From positions 2,418,001 to 2,482,000 of the forward strand of contig NZ_CP013420.1 in the NCBI RefSeq assembly GCF_001718695.1: DNA of 64,000 nt. The letters run 5' to 3'. Of this stretch, positions 17,918 through 27,312 are shown piece by piece. Made by a program: the position numbers and the translations under genes. The DNA comes from Burkholderia ubonensis (GTDB taxonomy: Bacteria; Pseudomonadota; Gammaproteobacteria; Burkholderiales; Burkholderiaceae). How positions within the stretch are numbered: the stretch's first letter is position 1; the number at the start of each line of letters is the position of its first letter. The notes below the pieces were generated by a model that was not told the DNA's origin, searched no databases, and was given only the letters and a program-made list of their open reading frames with translations.

Positions 17918-18916
17918 ATGGGCCACTCGGAGTTCATGTCCCAGGAGGAGGTCGATGCACTCCTCAAGGGCGTCACGGGCGAAGCCGACGCGGATGACGA
18001 CAAGCGCGACGCAGCCGGCATCCGCCCCTACAACATCGCGACGCAGGAGCGGATCGTCCGCGGCCGGATGCCCGGCCTCGAGATCATCAACGACCGCTTC
18101 GCGCGTCTGTTGCGCATCGGCATCTTCAACTTCATGCGGCGCACGGCGGAAATCTCCGTCAGCCAGGTGAAGGTGCAGAAGTACAGCGAGTTCACCCGCA
18201 ACCTGCCGATCCCGACGAACCTGAACCTCGTGCACGTGAAGCCGCTGCGCGGCACGTCGCTGTTCGTGTTCGACCCGAACCTCGTGTTCTTCGTCGTCGA
18301 CAACCTGTTCGGCGGCGACGGGCGCTTCCACACGCGCGTCGAGGGCCGCGACTTCACCGCGACCGAGCAGCGCATCATCGGCAAGCTGCTGAACCTCGTG
18401 TTCGAGCACTACACGACCGCGTGGAAGAGCGTGCGGCCGCTGCAGTTCGAATACGTGCGCTCGGAAATGCATACGCAGTTCGCGAACGTCGCGACGCCGA
18501 ACGAGATCGTGATCGTCACCCAGTTCTCGATCGAGTTCGGGCCGACGGGCGGCACGCTGCACATCTGCATGCCGTATTCGATGGTCGAGCCGATCCGCGA
18601 CGTGCTCGCGTCGCCGATCCAGGGCGAGGCGCTCGAGGTCGACCGCCGCTGGGTGCGCGTGCTGTCGCAGCAGGTGCAGACGGCCGAGGTCGAGGTGACC
18701 GCGAATCTCGCCGAGATCCCGGTGACCTTCGAGCAGATCCTCAACCTGCGCGCGGGCGACGTGCTGCCGCTCGCGATCGAGGACACGATCACCGCGAAGG
18801 TCGACGGCGTGCCGGTCATGGAATGCGGTTACGGGATTTTCAATGGTCAATATGCGTTGCGCGTGCAGAAGATGATCAGCGCGAACGACACGATGAGGGA
18901 AGGTGGATATGAGTGA
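17918..18916 (+). CDS. fliM: FliM, flagellar motor switch protein
   Basis: C-ring component that binds CheY-P and sets rotor direction. At 332 residues it is of normal length. The N-terminal CheY-binding motif FMSQEEVDALL, the GGDGRF motif of the middle domain and the SpoA-like C-terminal domain (VTFEQILNLRAGDVLPL) are intact. It starts 21 bases after the restored fliL stop; an AAAGGAACGCAG stretch supplies the ribosome-binding site. Confidence 0.97.
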   Translation: MGHSEFMSQEEVDALLKGVTGEADADDDKRDAAGIRPYNIATQERIVRGRMPGLEIINDRFARLLRIGIFNFMRRTAEISVSQVKVQKYSEFTRNLPIPTNLNLVHVKPLRGTSLFVFDPNLVFFVVDNLFGGDGRFHTRVEGRDFTATEQRIIGKLLNLVFEHYTTAWKSVRPLQFEYVRSEMHTQFANVATPNEIVIVTQFSIEFGPTGGTLHICMPYSMVEPIRDVLASPIQGEALEVDRRWVRVLSQQVQTAEVEVTANLAEIPVTFEQILNLRAGDVLPLAIEDTITAKVDGVPVMECGYGIFNGQYALRVQKMISANDTMREGGYE

Positions 18917-19424
18917 GCTGAACACGACGACGCCCGAACTCGACGCGCAGGCCCTCGCCGACGCGGCGCTCGCGGAATCGGCCGCAGCGGCGACCCCGGC
19001 CCCGGCCGCGCCGGCGGCAGCGCCTGCCGCGGACGAAGAACAGGGCCTCGACGACTGGGCGGCCGCGCTCGCCGAGCAGAACCAGCAGCCTGCGGTCGAG
19101 CCGGGCGCGACGGGCGCCGGCGTGTTCCAGCCGCTGTCGAAGGCCGCGTCGACGTCGACGCACAACGACATCGACATGATCCTCGACATCCCGGTCAAGA
19201 TGACCGTGGAGCTCGGCCGCACGAAGATCGCGATCCGCAACCTGCTGCAGCTCGCGCAGGGCTCGGTCGTCGAACTCGACGGCCTCGCGGGCGAGCCGAT
19301 GGACGTGCTGGTCAACGGCTGCCTGATCGCGCAGGGCGAAGTGGTGGTCGTGAACGACAAGTTCGGCATCCGCCTGACCGACATCATCACGCCGTCCGAG
19401 CGCATCCGGAAACTGAATCGGTGA
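18909..19424 (+). CDS. fliN: FliN, flagellar motor switch protein
   Basis: C-ring protein, 171 residues from ATG 18909 (GTG 18903 is also in frame). A long Ala-rich acidic N-terminus precedes the SpoA domain (DIPVKMTVELGRTKIAIRNL, GSVVELDGLAGEPMDV, and VNDKFGIRLTDII). It overlaps fliM by eight bases. Confidence 0.96.
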   Translation: MSELNTTTPELDAQALADAALAESAAAATPAPAAPAAAPAADEEQGLDDWAAALAEQNQQPAVEPGATGAGVFQPLSKAASTSTHNDIDMILDIPVKMTVELGRTKIAIRNLLQLAQGSVVELDGLAGEPMDVLVNGCLIAQGEVVVVNDKFGIRLTDIITPSERIRKLNR

Positions 19425-19990
19425 ACGTCGTGAAGGCCGCCCGCCGCGCCCACCGCTTCGCCGTCGCCACCCTCCCGGCCCTCCTGGCCGGGGCGGCGGC
19501 GCTCGCGAGCAGCGGCGCCGGCGCGGCCGACCTGAACGCGGTGAACCATGCCGGCGCGATCGCGTCGAGCGTGGTGGTCGGCTCGGCCGCGCCGTCGCTC
19601 GGCGTCGGCGCGGTGCTGCAGACGCTCGTCGGGCTCGCGGTCGTGATCGGCCTCGTGTTCGGCTGCGCGTGGCTCGCGCGCCGCTTCGGCTTCCAGCCGG
19701 CGCGGCGCGGCGGCCCGCTGAAGGTCGTGTCGAGCGTCGCGGTCGGCGCGAAGGAAAGCGCGACGATCGTCGAGATCGGCGATACGTGGCTGGTGCTCGG
19801 CGTCGCGCCCGGCAACGTCCGGCTGCTGCACACGCTGCCGGCCGGCTCCGCGCCCGACGCGGCCGTCGTGTCGACGTCGCCCGGCGCCGGCGCCGCCGAC
19901 GCGAACGCGTCCGGCTCGTTCGGCGCGCGGTTTCGCGATGCGCTCGCGGGCGAAGCCGCGAAGCGACTCGGGCGCGGCAAGGAGCGCTGA
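19421..19990 (+). CDS. fliO: FliO, flagellar export apparatus scaffold
   Basis: Membrane protein that helps assemble the FliPQR core. The product is 189 residues from GTG 19421, overlapping the fliN stop (GTGA). There is an N-terminal signal/anchor, a second hydrophobic segment (VGAVLQTLVGLAVVIGLVFG) and the FliO motif ARRFG followed by VVSSVAVGAKESATIVEIGD. The C-terminus is variable, as in the family. Confidence 0.9.
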   Translation: MNVVKAARRAHRFAVATLPALLAGAAALASSGAGAADLNAVNHAGAIASSVVVGSAAPSLGVGAVLQTLVGLAVVIGLVFGCAWLARRFGFQPARRGGPLKVVSSVAVGAKESATIVEIGDTWLVLGVAPGNVRLLHTLPAGSAPDAAVVSTSPGAGAADANASGSFGARFRDALAGEAAKRLGRGKER

Positions 19991-20026
19991 CATGGCGCCG
20001 CGTCACCCATCCGTACCCGCATTCCG

Positions 20027-20788
20027 ATGAAACACGTCTTCCTGCGCCGCGCGGCGCGCATCGCGCCCGCCCTGATCCTCGGCCTTGCCCCCGCGCTCGC
20101 GTGCGCGCAGGCGGCGGGCCTGCCCGCCTTCAACGCGGCCCCCGGCCCGAACGGCGGCACGACCTACTCGCTGAGCGTGCAGACGATGCTGCTGCTCACG
20201 ATGCTGTCGTTCCTGCCGGCGATGCTGCTGATGATGACGAGCTTCACGCGCATCATCATCGTGCTGTCGCTGCTGCGGCAGGCGCTCGGCACGTCGTCGA
20301 CGCCGCCGAACCAGGTGCTGGTCGGCCTCGCGATGTTCCTCACCTTCTTCGTGATGTCGCCGGTGCTCGACCGCGCGTACAACGACGGCTACAAGCCGTT
20401 CTCCGACGGCAGCGTGCCGATGGAGCAGGCGGTGCAGCGCGGCGTCGCGCCGTTCAAGGGCTTCATGCTGAAGCAGACCCGCGAGACCGATCTCGCGCTG
20501 TTCGCGAAGATCTCGAAGGCCGCGCCGATGCAGGGCCCGGAAGACGTGCCGCTGTCGCTGCTGGTGCCCGCGTTCGTCACCAGCGAGCTGAAGACGGGCT
20601 TCCAGATCGGCTTCACGATCTTCATCCCGTTCCTGATCATCGACATGGTCGTCGCGAGCGTGCTGATGTCGATGGGGATGATGATGGTGTCGCCGTCCAC
20701 CGTGTCGCTGCCGTTCAAGCTGATGCTGTTCGTCGTCGTCGACGGCTGGCAGCTGCTGCTCGGCTCGCTCGCGCAGAGCTTCATCTGA
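20027..20788 (+). CDS. fliP: FliP, flagellar type III export gate protein
   Basis: Part of the FliPQR export gate, 253 residues. A signal peptide (about residues 1-26) is characteristic of FliP. The family signatures [20 protein letters not shown] and [20 protein letters not shown] are present, and the C-terminal membrane segment ends in LAQSF. Confidence 0.97.
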   Translation: MKHVFLRRAARIAPALILGLAPALACAQAAGLPAFNAAPGPNGGTTYSLSVQTMLLLTMLSFLPAMLLMMTSFTRIIIVLSLLRQALGTSSTPPNQVLVGLAMFLTFFVMSPVLDRAYNDGYKPFSDGSVPMEQAVQRGVAPFKGFMLKQTRETDLALFAKISKAAPMQGPEDVPLSLLVPAFVTSELKTGFQIGFTIFIPFLIIDMVVASVLMSMGMMMVSPSTVSLPFKLMLFVVVDGWQLLLGSLAQSFI

Positions 20789-20817
20789 AATATCTGAAAT
20801 ACGCCGGAGAGCATGCG

Positions 20818-21090
20818 ATGACGCCCGAACAAGTGATGACGCTCGCGCACCACGCGATGGTGGTCGGCCTGCTGGTCTCCGCGCCGCTGCTGCTCGTCGC
20901 GCTCGCGGTCGGCCTGCTCGTGAGCCTGTTCCAGGCCGCGACGCAGATCAACGAATCGACGCTGTCGTTCATCCCGAAGCTGCTCGCGGTGCTGGCCACG
21001 CTCGTGATCGCGGGCCCGTGGATGATGACGACGGTGCTCGACTACCTGCGGCAGACCCTGCTGCACGTCGCGACGCTCGGCGCGGGCTGA
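20818..21090 (+). CDS. fliQ: FliQ, flagellar export gate protein
   Basis: Two-helix membrane protein of the export gate, 90 residues from ATG 20818. It begins MTPEQVMTLAHHAM and contains FQAATQINESTLSFIPK, the conserved FliQ loop. It sits between fliP and fliR, as expected. Confidence 0.96.
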   Translation: MTPEQVMTLAHHAMVVGLLVSAPLLLVALAVGLLVSLFQAATQINESTLSFIPKLLAVLATLVIAGPWMMTTVLDYLRQTLLHVATLGAG

Positions 21091-21123
21091 GCGGCGCACG
21101 CCTAGCGGCTCCGGGCTCCGGCG

Positions 21124-21906
21124 ATGTTCTCGGTCACCTACGCGCAGCTCAATGCGTGGCTCACGGCGTTCCTGTGGCCGTTCGTGCGGATGCTCGCGCT
21201 CGTCGCGGTCGCGCCGGTGACCGGCCACGCGTCGGTGCCGGGGCGCGTGAAGATCGGCGTCGCGGCGTTCATGGCGCTGGTCGTCGCGCCGACGCTTGGG
21301 GCCATGCCGGCCGTCACCGTGTTTTCCGCGCAGGGCATCTGGATCGTCGTCACGCAGTTCCTGATCGGCGTGGCGATGGGCTTCACGATGCAGATCGTGT
21401 TCGCCGCCGCGCAGGCCGCCGGCGACGCGATCGGCCTGTCGATGGGCCTCGGCTTCGCAACCTTCTTCGATCCGCACGCGAGCGGCGCGACGCCGGTGAT
21501 GGGCCGCTTCCTGAACGCGGTCGCGATCCTCGCGTTCCTCGCGTTCGACGGCCACCTGCAGGTGCTCGCGGCGCTCGCCGCGTCGTTCCAGGCGCTGCCG
21601 GTATCGGCCGAACTGCTGCACGCGCCCGGCTGGCGCACGCTCGCCGCGTTCGGCGCGACGGTGTTCCAGATGGGGCTGCTGCTCGCGCTGCCGGTGGTCG
21701 CGGCGCTCTTGATCGCCAACCTCGCGCTCGGCATCCTGAACCGCGCGGCGCCGCAGGTCGGGATCTTCCAGGTGGGCTTCCCGGTCACGATGCTGGTCGG
21801 CCTGCTGCTCGTGCAGCTGATGGTGCCGAACATGGTGCCGTTCTTCGGGCGCTTGTTCGACATGGGGCTGGATGCGATGGGGCGGGTTCTGGGGGGATGG
21901 CGGTAG
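21124..21906 (+). CDS. fliR: FliR, flagellar export gate protein
   Basis: Polytopic export gate protein, 260 residues, about six to seven hydrophobic segments. Motifs: RMLALVAVAPVTGHASVPGR, FFDPHASGATPVMGRF and ILNRAAPQVGIFQVGFP. It is the last gene of the fliL-R operon; a 155-base gap separates it from the ABC transporter genes. Confidence 0.96.
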   Translation: MFSVTYAQLNAWLTAFLWPFVRMLALVAVAPVTGHASVPGRVKIGVAAFMALVVAPTLGAMPAVTVFSAQGIWIVVTQFLIGVAMGFTMQIVFAAAQAAGDAIGLSMGLGFATFFDPHASGATPVMGRFLNAVAILAFLAFDGHLQVLAALAASFQALPVSAELLHAPGWRTLAAFGATVFQMGLLLALPVVAALLIANLALGILNRAAPQVGIFQVGFPVTMLVGLLLVQLMVPNMVPFFGRLFDMGLDAMGRVLGGWR

Positions 21907-22061
21907 GCGCCGTCCGCACCCATTCGTCCGGCCAGATTGCTGGAAAACCCCTAAAGGAATTGCCGCCCCGCGAAAGGTAGCGGAAGGTTTCGGGTCCCTA
22001 TACTCGTTGCAACGATGCAAGAAAGCATCGCGCCATACGGACAACGAACGGAGACACCCCG

Positions 22062-23072
22062 ATGCGCCCCATCCTGCGCCCCCTCGCCGTTGCAGCCTCC
22101 CTGACCTGCGCGCTCGCCGCGCATCCCGCCCTCGCCGCGGCGGACGACGGCGGCAAGATCACGATCATGGTCGGCGGGATCGCGAAGCTGATCTACCTGC
22201 CCGCGCGCCTGACCCAGGAACTCGGCTACTTCAAGGACGAAGGGCTCGACGTCGAGCTGCTGTCGCAGCCGGCCGGCGTCGATGCCGAGAACGAGCTGCT
22301 CGCGGGCGCGGTGCAGGGCGTGGTCGGCTTCTACGACCACACGATCGACCTGCAGAGCAAGGGCAAGGACGTGAAGGCGATCGCCGTGTTCGGCCAGGTG
22401 CCGGGCGAAGCCGAGATGGTGGCGACGAAGGCCGCGCCGACCTTCAAGTCGATGGCCGACGCGAAGGGCAAGACGCTAGGCGTGACGGGCCTCGGCTCGT
22501 CGACGAGCTTCCTCACGCAATACCTCGCGCTGCAGCACGGCGTGCCGTCGACCCAGTACACGATGCTGCCGGTCGGCGCCGACGCGAGCTTCATCGCCGC
22601 GATCAAGCAGGGCCGGATCGACGCCGGGATGACGACCGAGCCGACCGTGTCCGCGCTCGAGAAGATGGGCGACGCGAAGGTGCTGGTCGACCTGCGCACG
22701 CTCGAAGGCACGCGCGCGGCGCTCGGCGGCACCTACCCGGCCGCGAGCCTGTACGTGCAGTCCGCGTGGGCCGATTCGCACAAGGCGCAGGCGACGAAGC
22801 TCGCGCATGCGTTCGCGAAGACGATGCAGTTCATCCATACGCACAGCGCCGAGGAGATCGCCGCGAAGATGCCGGCCGACTACCAGAAGGACAAGGCGCT
22901 TTACGTGGCCGCGCTGAAGGCGTCGCTGCCGATGTACACCGCCGACGCGAAGATGCCGGCCGACGGCCCGGCGACCGTGCTGAAGGTGCTGTCGGCGTTC
23001 AACCCGTCGGTGAAGGGCAAGCACATCGACCTGACGCGCACCTACACCAATGAGTACGTGAGCCCGAAGTAA
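22062..23072 (+). CDS. NMT1/SsuA-type ABC substrate-binding protein
   Basis: Periplasmic solute-binding protein, 336 residues, with a Sec signal peptide cleaved around AHPALAAA. The NMT1/SsuA fold is suggested by IAKLIYLPARLTQELGYFKD, VGFYDHTIDLQSKGKDVKAI and the closing EYVSPK. This family binds sulfonates, nitrate, taurine or pyrimidine precursors of thiamine; the ligand here is not readable. The ATPase and permease follow, completing an importer. Confidence 0.9.
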   Translation: MRPILRPLAVAASLTCALAAHPALAAADDGGKITIMVGGIAKLIYLPARLTQELGYFKDEGLDVELLSQPAGVDAENELLAGAVQGVVGFYDHTIDLQSKGKDVKAIAVFGQVPGEAEMVATKAAPTFKSMADAKGKTLGVTGLGSSTSFLTQYLALQHGVPSTQYTMLPVGADASFIAAIKQGRIDAGMTTEPTVSALEKMGDAKVLVDLRTLEGTRAALGGTYPAASLYVQSAWADSHKAQATKLAHAFAKTMQFIHTHSAEEIAAKMPADYQKDKALYVAALKASLPMYTADAKMPADGPATVLKVLSAFNPSVKGKHIDLTRTYTNEYVSPK

Positions 23073-23188
23073 GCGCGAAACAAGCGCGGCCGCGGACGAT
23101 CCCGCGCGCCCCGCTTCCCCGTTCCGGCCCGGCTGACCGGCCCAGGCGCCGCCCGCGACGCGGCGTCCCACACGCAGGACCACATGCG

Positions 23189-23986
23189 ATGAACCAGGCA
23201 GTTTCACCGAGCACACCGGCGATCGAGTTTCGCAACGTGTCGTGCCGCTTCATTTCGCCGGAAGGCAAGGCAACCGTCGCGCTGCGCGACTTCAGCATGA
23301 GCGTCGCGCGCGGCGAGTTCATCGCGATCGTCGGGCCGACCGGCTGCGGCAAGTCGACGACGCTGAACCTGATCACCGGGCTGCTCAAGCCCGCGTCCGG
23401 CGAAGTGCGCGTGATGGGCCGCCCGGTCGACGGGATCGACCCGCGCATCGGCTTCGTGTTCCAGGCGGACGCCGTGTTCCCGTGGCGCAACGTGATCGAC
23501 AACGTCGCCGCGGGCCCGCTGTTTCGCGGCCGCTCGAAGGACGTCGCGTACGCGCAGGCCGAGGAATGGATCCGCAAGGTCGGCCTCGACAAGTTCACGA
23601 AGCACTACCCGCACCAGCTGTCCGGCGGGATGAGGAAGCGCGTCGCGCTCGCGCAGACCTTCATCAACCAGCCGGAAATCCTGCTGATGGACGAGCCGTT
23701 CTCCGCGCTCGACATGCAGACCCGCACGCTGATGCAGGACGAGCTGCTGCAGCTCTGGTCCGCGAACAAGGGCTCGGTGGTGTTCGTCACGCACGACCTG
23801 GAAGAGGCGATCGCGCTCGCGGACCGCGTGTTCGTGCTGACCGCGCGCCCGGCGACGCTCAAGCGCGTGTACCCGATCGACCTGCCGCGCCCGCGCGTCA
23901 CGTCGGAGATTCGCTATCACCCGCACTTCATCGAGATTTCCAAGGACATCTGGCACGACCTGCGCGAAGAAGTGCAGATCGGCTGA
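23189..23986 (+). CDS. ABC importer ATPase (SsuB/TauB-like)
   Basis: Cytoplasmic ATPase of 265 residues. Walker A GPTGCGKSTT (near residue 50), Q-loop in IGFVFQADAVFPWRN, signature LSGGMRKRVALAQ, Walker B ILLMDEPFSALD and the H-loop FVTHDLEEA are all intact. It sits between the binding protein and permease genes. Confidence 0.94.
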   Translation: MNQAVSPSTPAIEFRNVSCRFISPEGKATVALRDFSMSVARGEFIAIVGPTGCGKSTTLNLITGLLKPASGEVRVMGRPVDGIDPRIGFVFQADAVFPWRNVIDNVAAGPLFRGRSKDVAYAQAEEWIRKVGLDKFTKHYPHQLSGGMRKRVALAQTFINQPEILLMDEPFSALDMQTRTLMQDELLQLWSANKGSVVFVTHDLEEAIALADRVFVLTARPATLKRVYPIDLPRPRVTSEIRYHPHFIEISKDIWHDLREEVQIG

Positions 23987-24018
23987 ACGCCGCAACAGGA
24001 CAGAGCAAGGACAGGAGC

Positions 24019-24876
24019 ATGACCGACATGACGCTTCCCCCCACCGCCATTCCGGCGCCGACGCTCGAGGACGAGTCGCGCGCCGCACAGGCCCGGCTGC
24101 GCCGCCGCCGGCAACTGATCATCGGCCTGCGGATCGCCGTGCTCGTCGTCGTGCTGGGCGGCTGGGAACTCGCCGCGCGGCTCAAGTGGATCGATTCGTT
24201 CTTCTTCTCGCAGCCGACGCTGATCTTCGCGCAGATCCAGGACTGGTTCGTCAACGGCACGTCGCAGGGGCCGCTGCTCACGCAGGTGTGGGTGACGCTC
24301 GAGGAAACCACGATCGGCTTCCTGATCGGCTCGGTCGCCGGCGTGATCTGCGGGATCGTGCTCGGCCGCAACAAGCTGATGGCCGACGTGTTCGGCCTCT
24401 ACATCCAGATCGCGAACTCGATCCCGCGCGTCGTGCTCGGCTCGGTGTTCGTGATCGCGCTCGGCCTCGGGATGGCGTCGAAGATCGCGCTGGCCGTCGT
24501 GATGGTGTTCTTCGTGGTGTTCGGCAACGCGTTCCAGGGCGTGCGCGAAGCGGACCGCTACCTGATCGCGAACGCGCAGATCCTCGGCGCGTCGCGCCGG
24601 CAGATCACCACGTCGGTCGTGATCCCGTCCGCGCTCTCGTGGATTCTCGCGAGCCTGCACGTGAGCTTCGGCTTCGCGCTGGTCGGCGCGGTGGTCGGCG
24701 AATTCCTCGGCTCCAAGCAGGGCATCGGCCTGCTGATCTCCACCGCGCAGGGCGCGTTCAACGCGAGCGGCGTGTTCGCGGCGATGATCGTGCTGGCCGT
24801 GGTCGCGCTGGCCGCCGACTACCTGCTGACGCGGCTCGAAAGGCGGCTGCTGAAGTGGCGTCCGGCCGCGTTCTGA
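24019..24876 (+). CDS. ABC importer permease (SsuC/TauC-like)
   Basis: Inner-membrane permease, 285 residues from ATG 24019 preceded by ACAGGAG. Six or so hydrophobic segments. The EAA-type loop (EADRYLIANAQILGASRRQI) that docks the ATPase is clear. Completes the importer; the histidine kinase starts 89 bases downstream. Confidence 0.93.
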   Translation: MTDMTLPPTAIPAPTLEDESRAAQARLRRRRQLIIGLRIAVLVVVLGGWELAARLKWIDSFFFSQPTLIFAQIQDWFVNGTSQGPLLTQVWVTLEETTIGFLIGSVAGVICGIVLGRNKLMADVFGLYIQIANSIPRVVLGSVFVIALGLGMASKIALAVVMVFFVVFGNAFQGVREADRYLIANAQILGASRRQITTSVVIPSALSWILASLHVSFGFALVGAVVGEFLGSKQGIGLLISTAQGAFNASGVFAAMIVLAVVALAADYLLTRLERRLLKWRPAAF

Positions 24877-24965
24877 ACGCCGCGCGACAAAGTTCGACCC
24901 CGACCGCGCCCGAGGCCTTTCCGGCTCCGGCGCGGTTCGGCATCGAGAAGAAGGAGCGGGAAAGG

Positions 24966-26333
24966 ATGACGCACAGCCTGCGCGGTCGGCTGCTGTGGTG
25001 GCTGCTGCTGCCGCTCGCGGCGTTCGTGCTGATCGCGGGCGCGATGTCGTACGACACCGCGCGCCGCACCGCCGACCTCGTGCAGGACAGCGCGCTCGTC
25101 GCGTCCGCGCGCACGATCGGCGAGGACGTCGAGTGGCGCAACGGCTATCTCGCGGCCGACGTGCCGCCGGCCGCGCTGGAGATTTTCGAGTCGCCGTCGC
25201 GCGATTCGGTGTTCTACAAGGTGGTCGACGGCCACGGCCGGCTGCTCGCGGGCAATCCCGAGCTCGAGGTGCCCGCGCGGCACGGCGCCGAGCCGACGCT
25301 CTACGACACGGCGCTCGACGGCATCGGGCTGCGCGCGGTCGCGTACGACCGCCAGCTGTACAACGAAGGCCAGGTCGAGACGGTGACGGTGGCGGTCGCG
25401 AAGACGCCGCGCTCGCGCGGCGCGATGCTCGACACGATCTGGCGGCCGCAGCTCGCGCGGCTGTCGCTGATGCTGCTGCTCGCGGTCGCGCTCGTGTATC
25501 TCGGCCTCACCTTCGAGCTGCGGCCGCTGATGAAGCTGAAGGACGACGTCGCGGACCGCGGGCCGATGGAGCTGGAGCCGATCCGCCCGGAGCGGCTGCA
25601 GCACGAGCTGCGGCCGATCGTCGACGCGATCAACCAGTGCATCGCGCGGCTGAACACGCACACGGCGACGCAGCGGCGCTTCATCGCCGACGCCGCGCAC
25701 CAGCTGCGCACGCCGATCGCGGTGCTCGACACGCAGATCCAGTACGCGCAGCAGCGCGAGCGCGACGATCCGGAGCTGACCGCGATGCTCGACAGCATGC
25801 AGCGCAGCAGCCGCAAGATGGCGGACGTGACCGACAAGCTGCTGCTGCTCGCGCACGCGGAGGCGACGCCGCCGACGCTGCTCACGCATCGCGTCGACCT
25901 GGCGGCGGTCGTATCGAGCGTGTTCGAGGAGACGATCGTGCTCGCGCAGCGGCGCAATATCGACCTCGGCGCGGACCTCGGCGAACAGCTTGACGTGACG
26001 GGCAGCGACAGCCTGCTGACCGCGCTCGTGATGAATCTCGTCGACAACGCGGTGCGCTATACGCAGCCGGGCGGCTGCGTGACGGTCGCCGCGCGCCGCG
26101 ACGGCGACACGGTCGTGCTCGACGTGATCGACGACGGCCCCGGCATTCCGGCGGAGGCGCGCCCGCACGTGTTCAAGCGCTTCTACCGCGTGTCGAGCGA
26201 TACTGAAGGATCGGGGCTCGGCCTCGCGATCGTGCGCGAGATCGCGCAGGCGCACGGCGGGATGGCGTCGCTCGCGCCGGGGCCCGGCAACCGCGGGGTC
26301 GTCGTGACGGTGCGGCTGCCCGCCTATGTCTGA
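24966..26333 (+). CDS. TctE-like sensor histidine kinase
   Basis: Membrane histidine kinase, 455 residues from ATG 24966 (GGAGCGGGAAAGG upstream). Two membrane helices (about residues 12-28 and 160-178) flank a periplasmic sensor domain of the TctE/2CSK_N type. Then come the phospho-acceptor H box (ADAAHQLRTPIAVLD), N box (LVMNLVDNAVRYT), G1 (VIDDGPGI) and G2 (GSGLGLAIV). Adjacent to the transporter and porin, it probably senses the imported substrate or related carboxylates. Confidence 0.93.
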   Translation: MTHSLRGRLLWWLLLPLAAFVLIAGAMSYDTARRTADLVQDSALVASARTIGEDVEWRNGYLAADVPPAALEIFESPSRDSVFYKVVDGHGRLLAGNPELEVPARHGAEPTLYDTALDGIGLRAVAYDRQLYNEGQVETVTVAVAKTPRSRGAMLDTIWRPQLARLSLMLLLAVALVYLGLTFELRPLMKLKDDVADRGPMELEPIRPERLQHELRPIVDAINQCIARLNTHTATQRRFIADAAHQLRTPIAVLDTQIQYAQQRERDDPELTAMLDSMQRSSRKMADVTDKLLLLAHAEATPPTLLTHRVDLAAVVSSVFEETIVLAQRRNIDLGADLGEQLDVTGSDSLLTALVMNLVDNAVRYTQPGGCVTVAARRDGDTVVLDVIDDGPGIPAEARPHVFKRFYRVSSDTEGSGLGLAIVREIAQAHGGMASLAPGPGNRGVVVTVRLPAYV

Positions 26334-26346
26334 AGAGATGCTTGCA

Positions 26347-27024
26347 ATGAAACTCCTGCTGGTCGAAGACAACGCCGAGCTCGCGCACTGGATCGTGAAC
26401 CTGCTGCGCGGCGAGGATTTCGCGGTCGACAGCGTCGGCGACGGCGAGCGCGCGGATGCGGTGCTGAAGACCGAGCGCTACGACGCGGTGCTGCTCGACA
26501 TGCGGCTGCCGGGCATCAGCGGCAAGGAAGTGCTCGGCCGCCTGCGGCGCCGCAACGACAACGTGCCGGTGCTGATGCTGACCGCGCACGGCTCGGTCGA
26601 CGACAAGGTCGACTGCTTCGGCGCGGGGGCCGACGACTACGTCGTCAAGCCGTTCGAGTCGCGCGAGCTGGTTGCGCGCATCCGCGCGCTGATCCGCCGG
26701 CAGGCGGGCGTCGGCGCGACCCGGCTCGTGTGCGGCGATCTCGTCTATGCGTTCGGCACGCGCGAGTTCCGCTGCCATGACGCGCCGCTCGCGCTGCGCC
26801 GCCGCGAGCACGCGATCCTCGAGACGCTGATGCTGCAGCAGAACAAGACCGTGTCGAAGGCGCGGCTGATGGACAGCGTGTTCGCGCTCGACGACGAGCC
26901 GAGCGCGGACGCGATCGACATCTACATCCACCGGCTGCGCAAGCATCTCGCGCTCAGCACGGCGGAGATCATCACGCTGCGCGGGCTCGGCTACATCCTG
27001 CGCGCGAAACCCGCGCAGCACTGA
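26347..27024 (+). CDS. TctD-like OmpR-family response regulator
   Basis: Response regulator of 225 residues. The start at ATG 26347 gives MKLLLVEDNAELAHW with GAAGAG nine bases upstream; ATG 26326 would overlap the kinase and add seven residues. The receiver phospho-acceptor lies in AVLLDMRLPG, the conserved Lys in DDYVVKPF. The C-terminal winged helix ends in ITLRGLGYILRA. Probably regulates the neighbouring transporter and/or porin. Confidence 0.93.
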   Translation: MKLLLVEDNAELAHWIVNLLRGEDFAVDSVGDGERADAVLKTERYDAVLLDMRLPGISGKEVLGRLRRRNDNVPVLMLTAHGSVDDKVDCFGAGADDYVVKPFESRELVARIRALIRRQAGVGATRLVCGDLVYAFGTREFRCHDAPLALRRREHAILETLMLQQNKTVSKARLMDSVFALDDEPSADAIDIYIHRLRKHLALSTAEIITLRGLGYILRAKPAQH

Positions 27025-27312
27025 CGCCCGCTCTCTCACGCGCCTCGCGCGCCTCGCGCGACAATTCGTAGTACGGAAATTCACAACCGTCCCGGCGATG
27101 CATTGCGCGGCCCGCTGCCGCTCGCGTGCGCGACCTGCCTTCGTCGCGGCTTCGGTGTTTTCACCGACGCAGATGCTTGCCGCGGGAAAGCGGCGTGAAG
27201 GATTGCACCTTCTACGATGCTACGCGTCGGCCCCATGCGGCCGTCACCATGCGGCGTACGTTTCGTACCGCCAACGAATTGACTTCAATGCGGCAGCTCG
27301 GAGGAGACGATC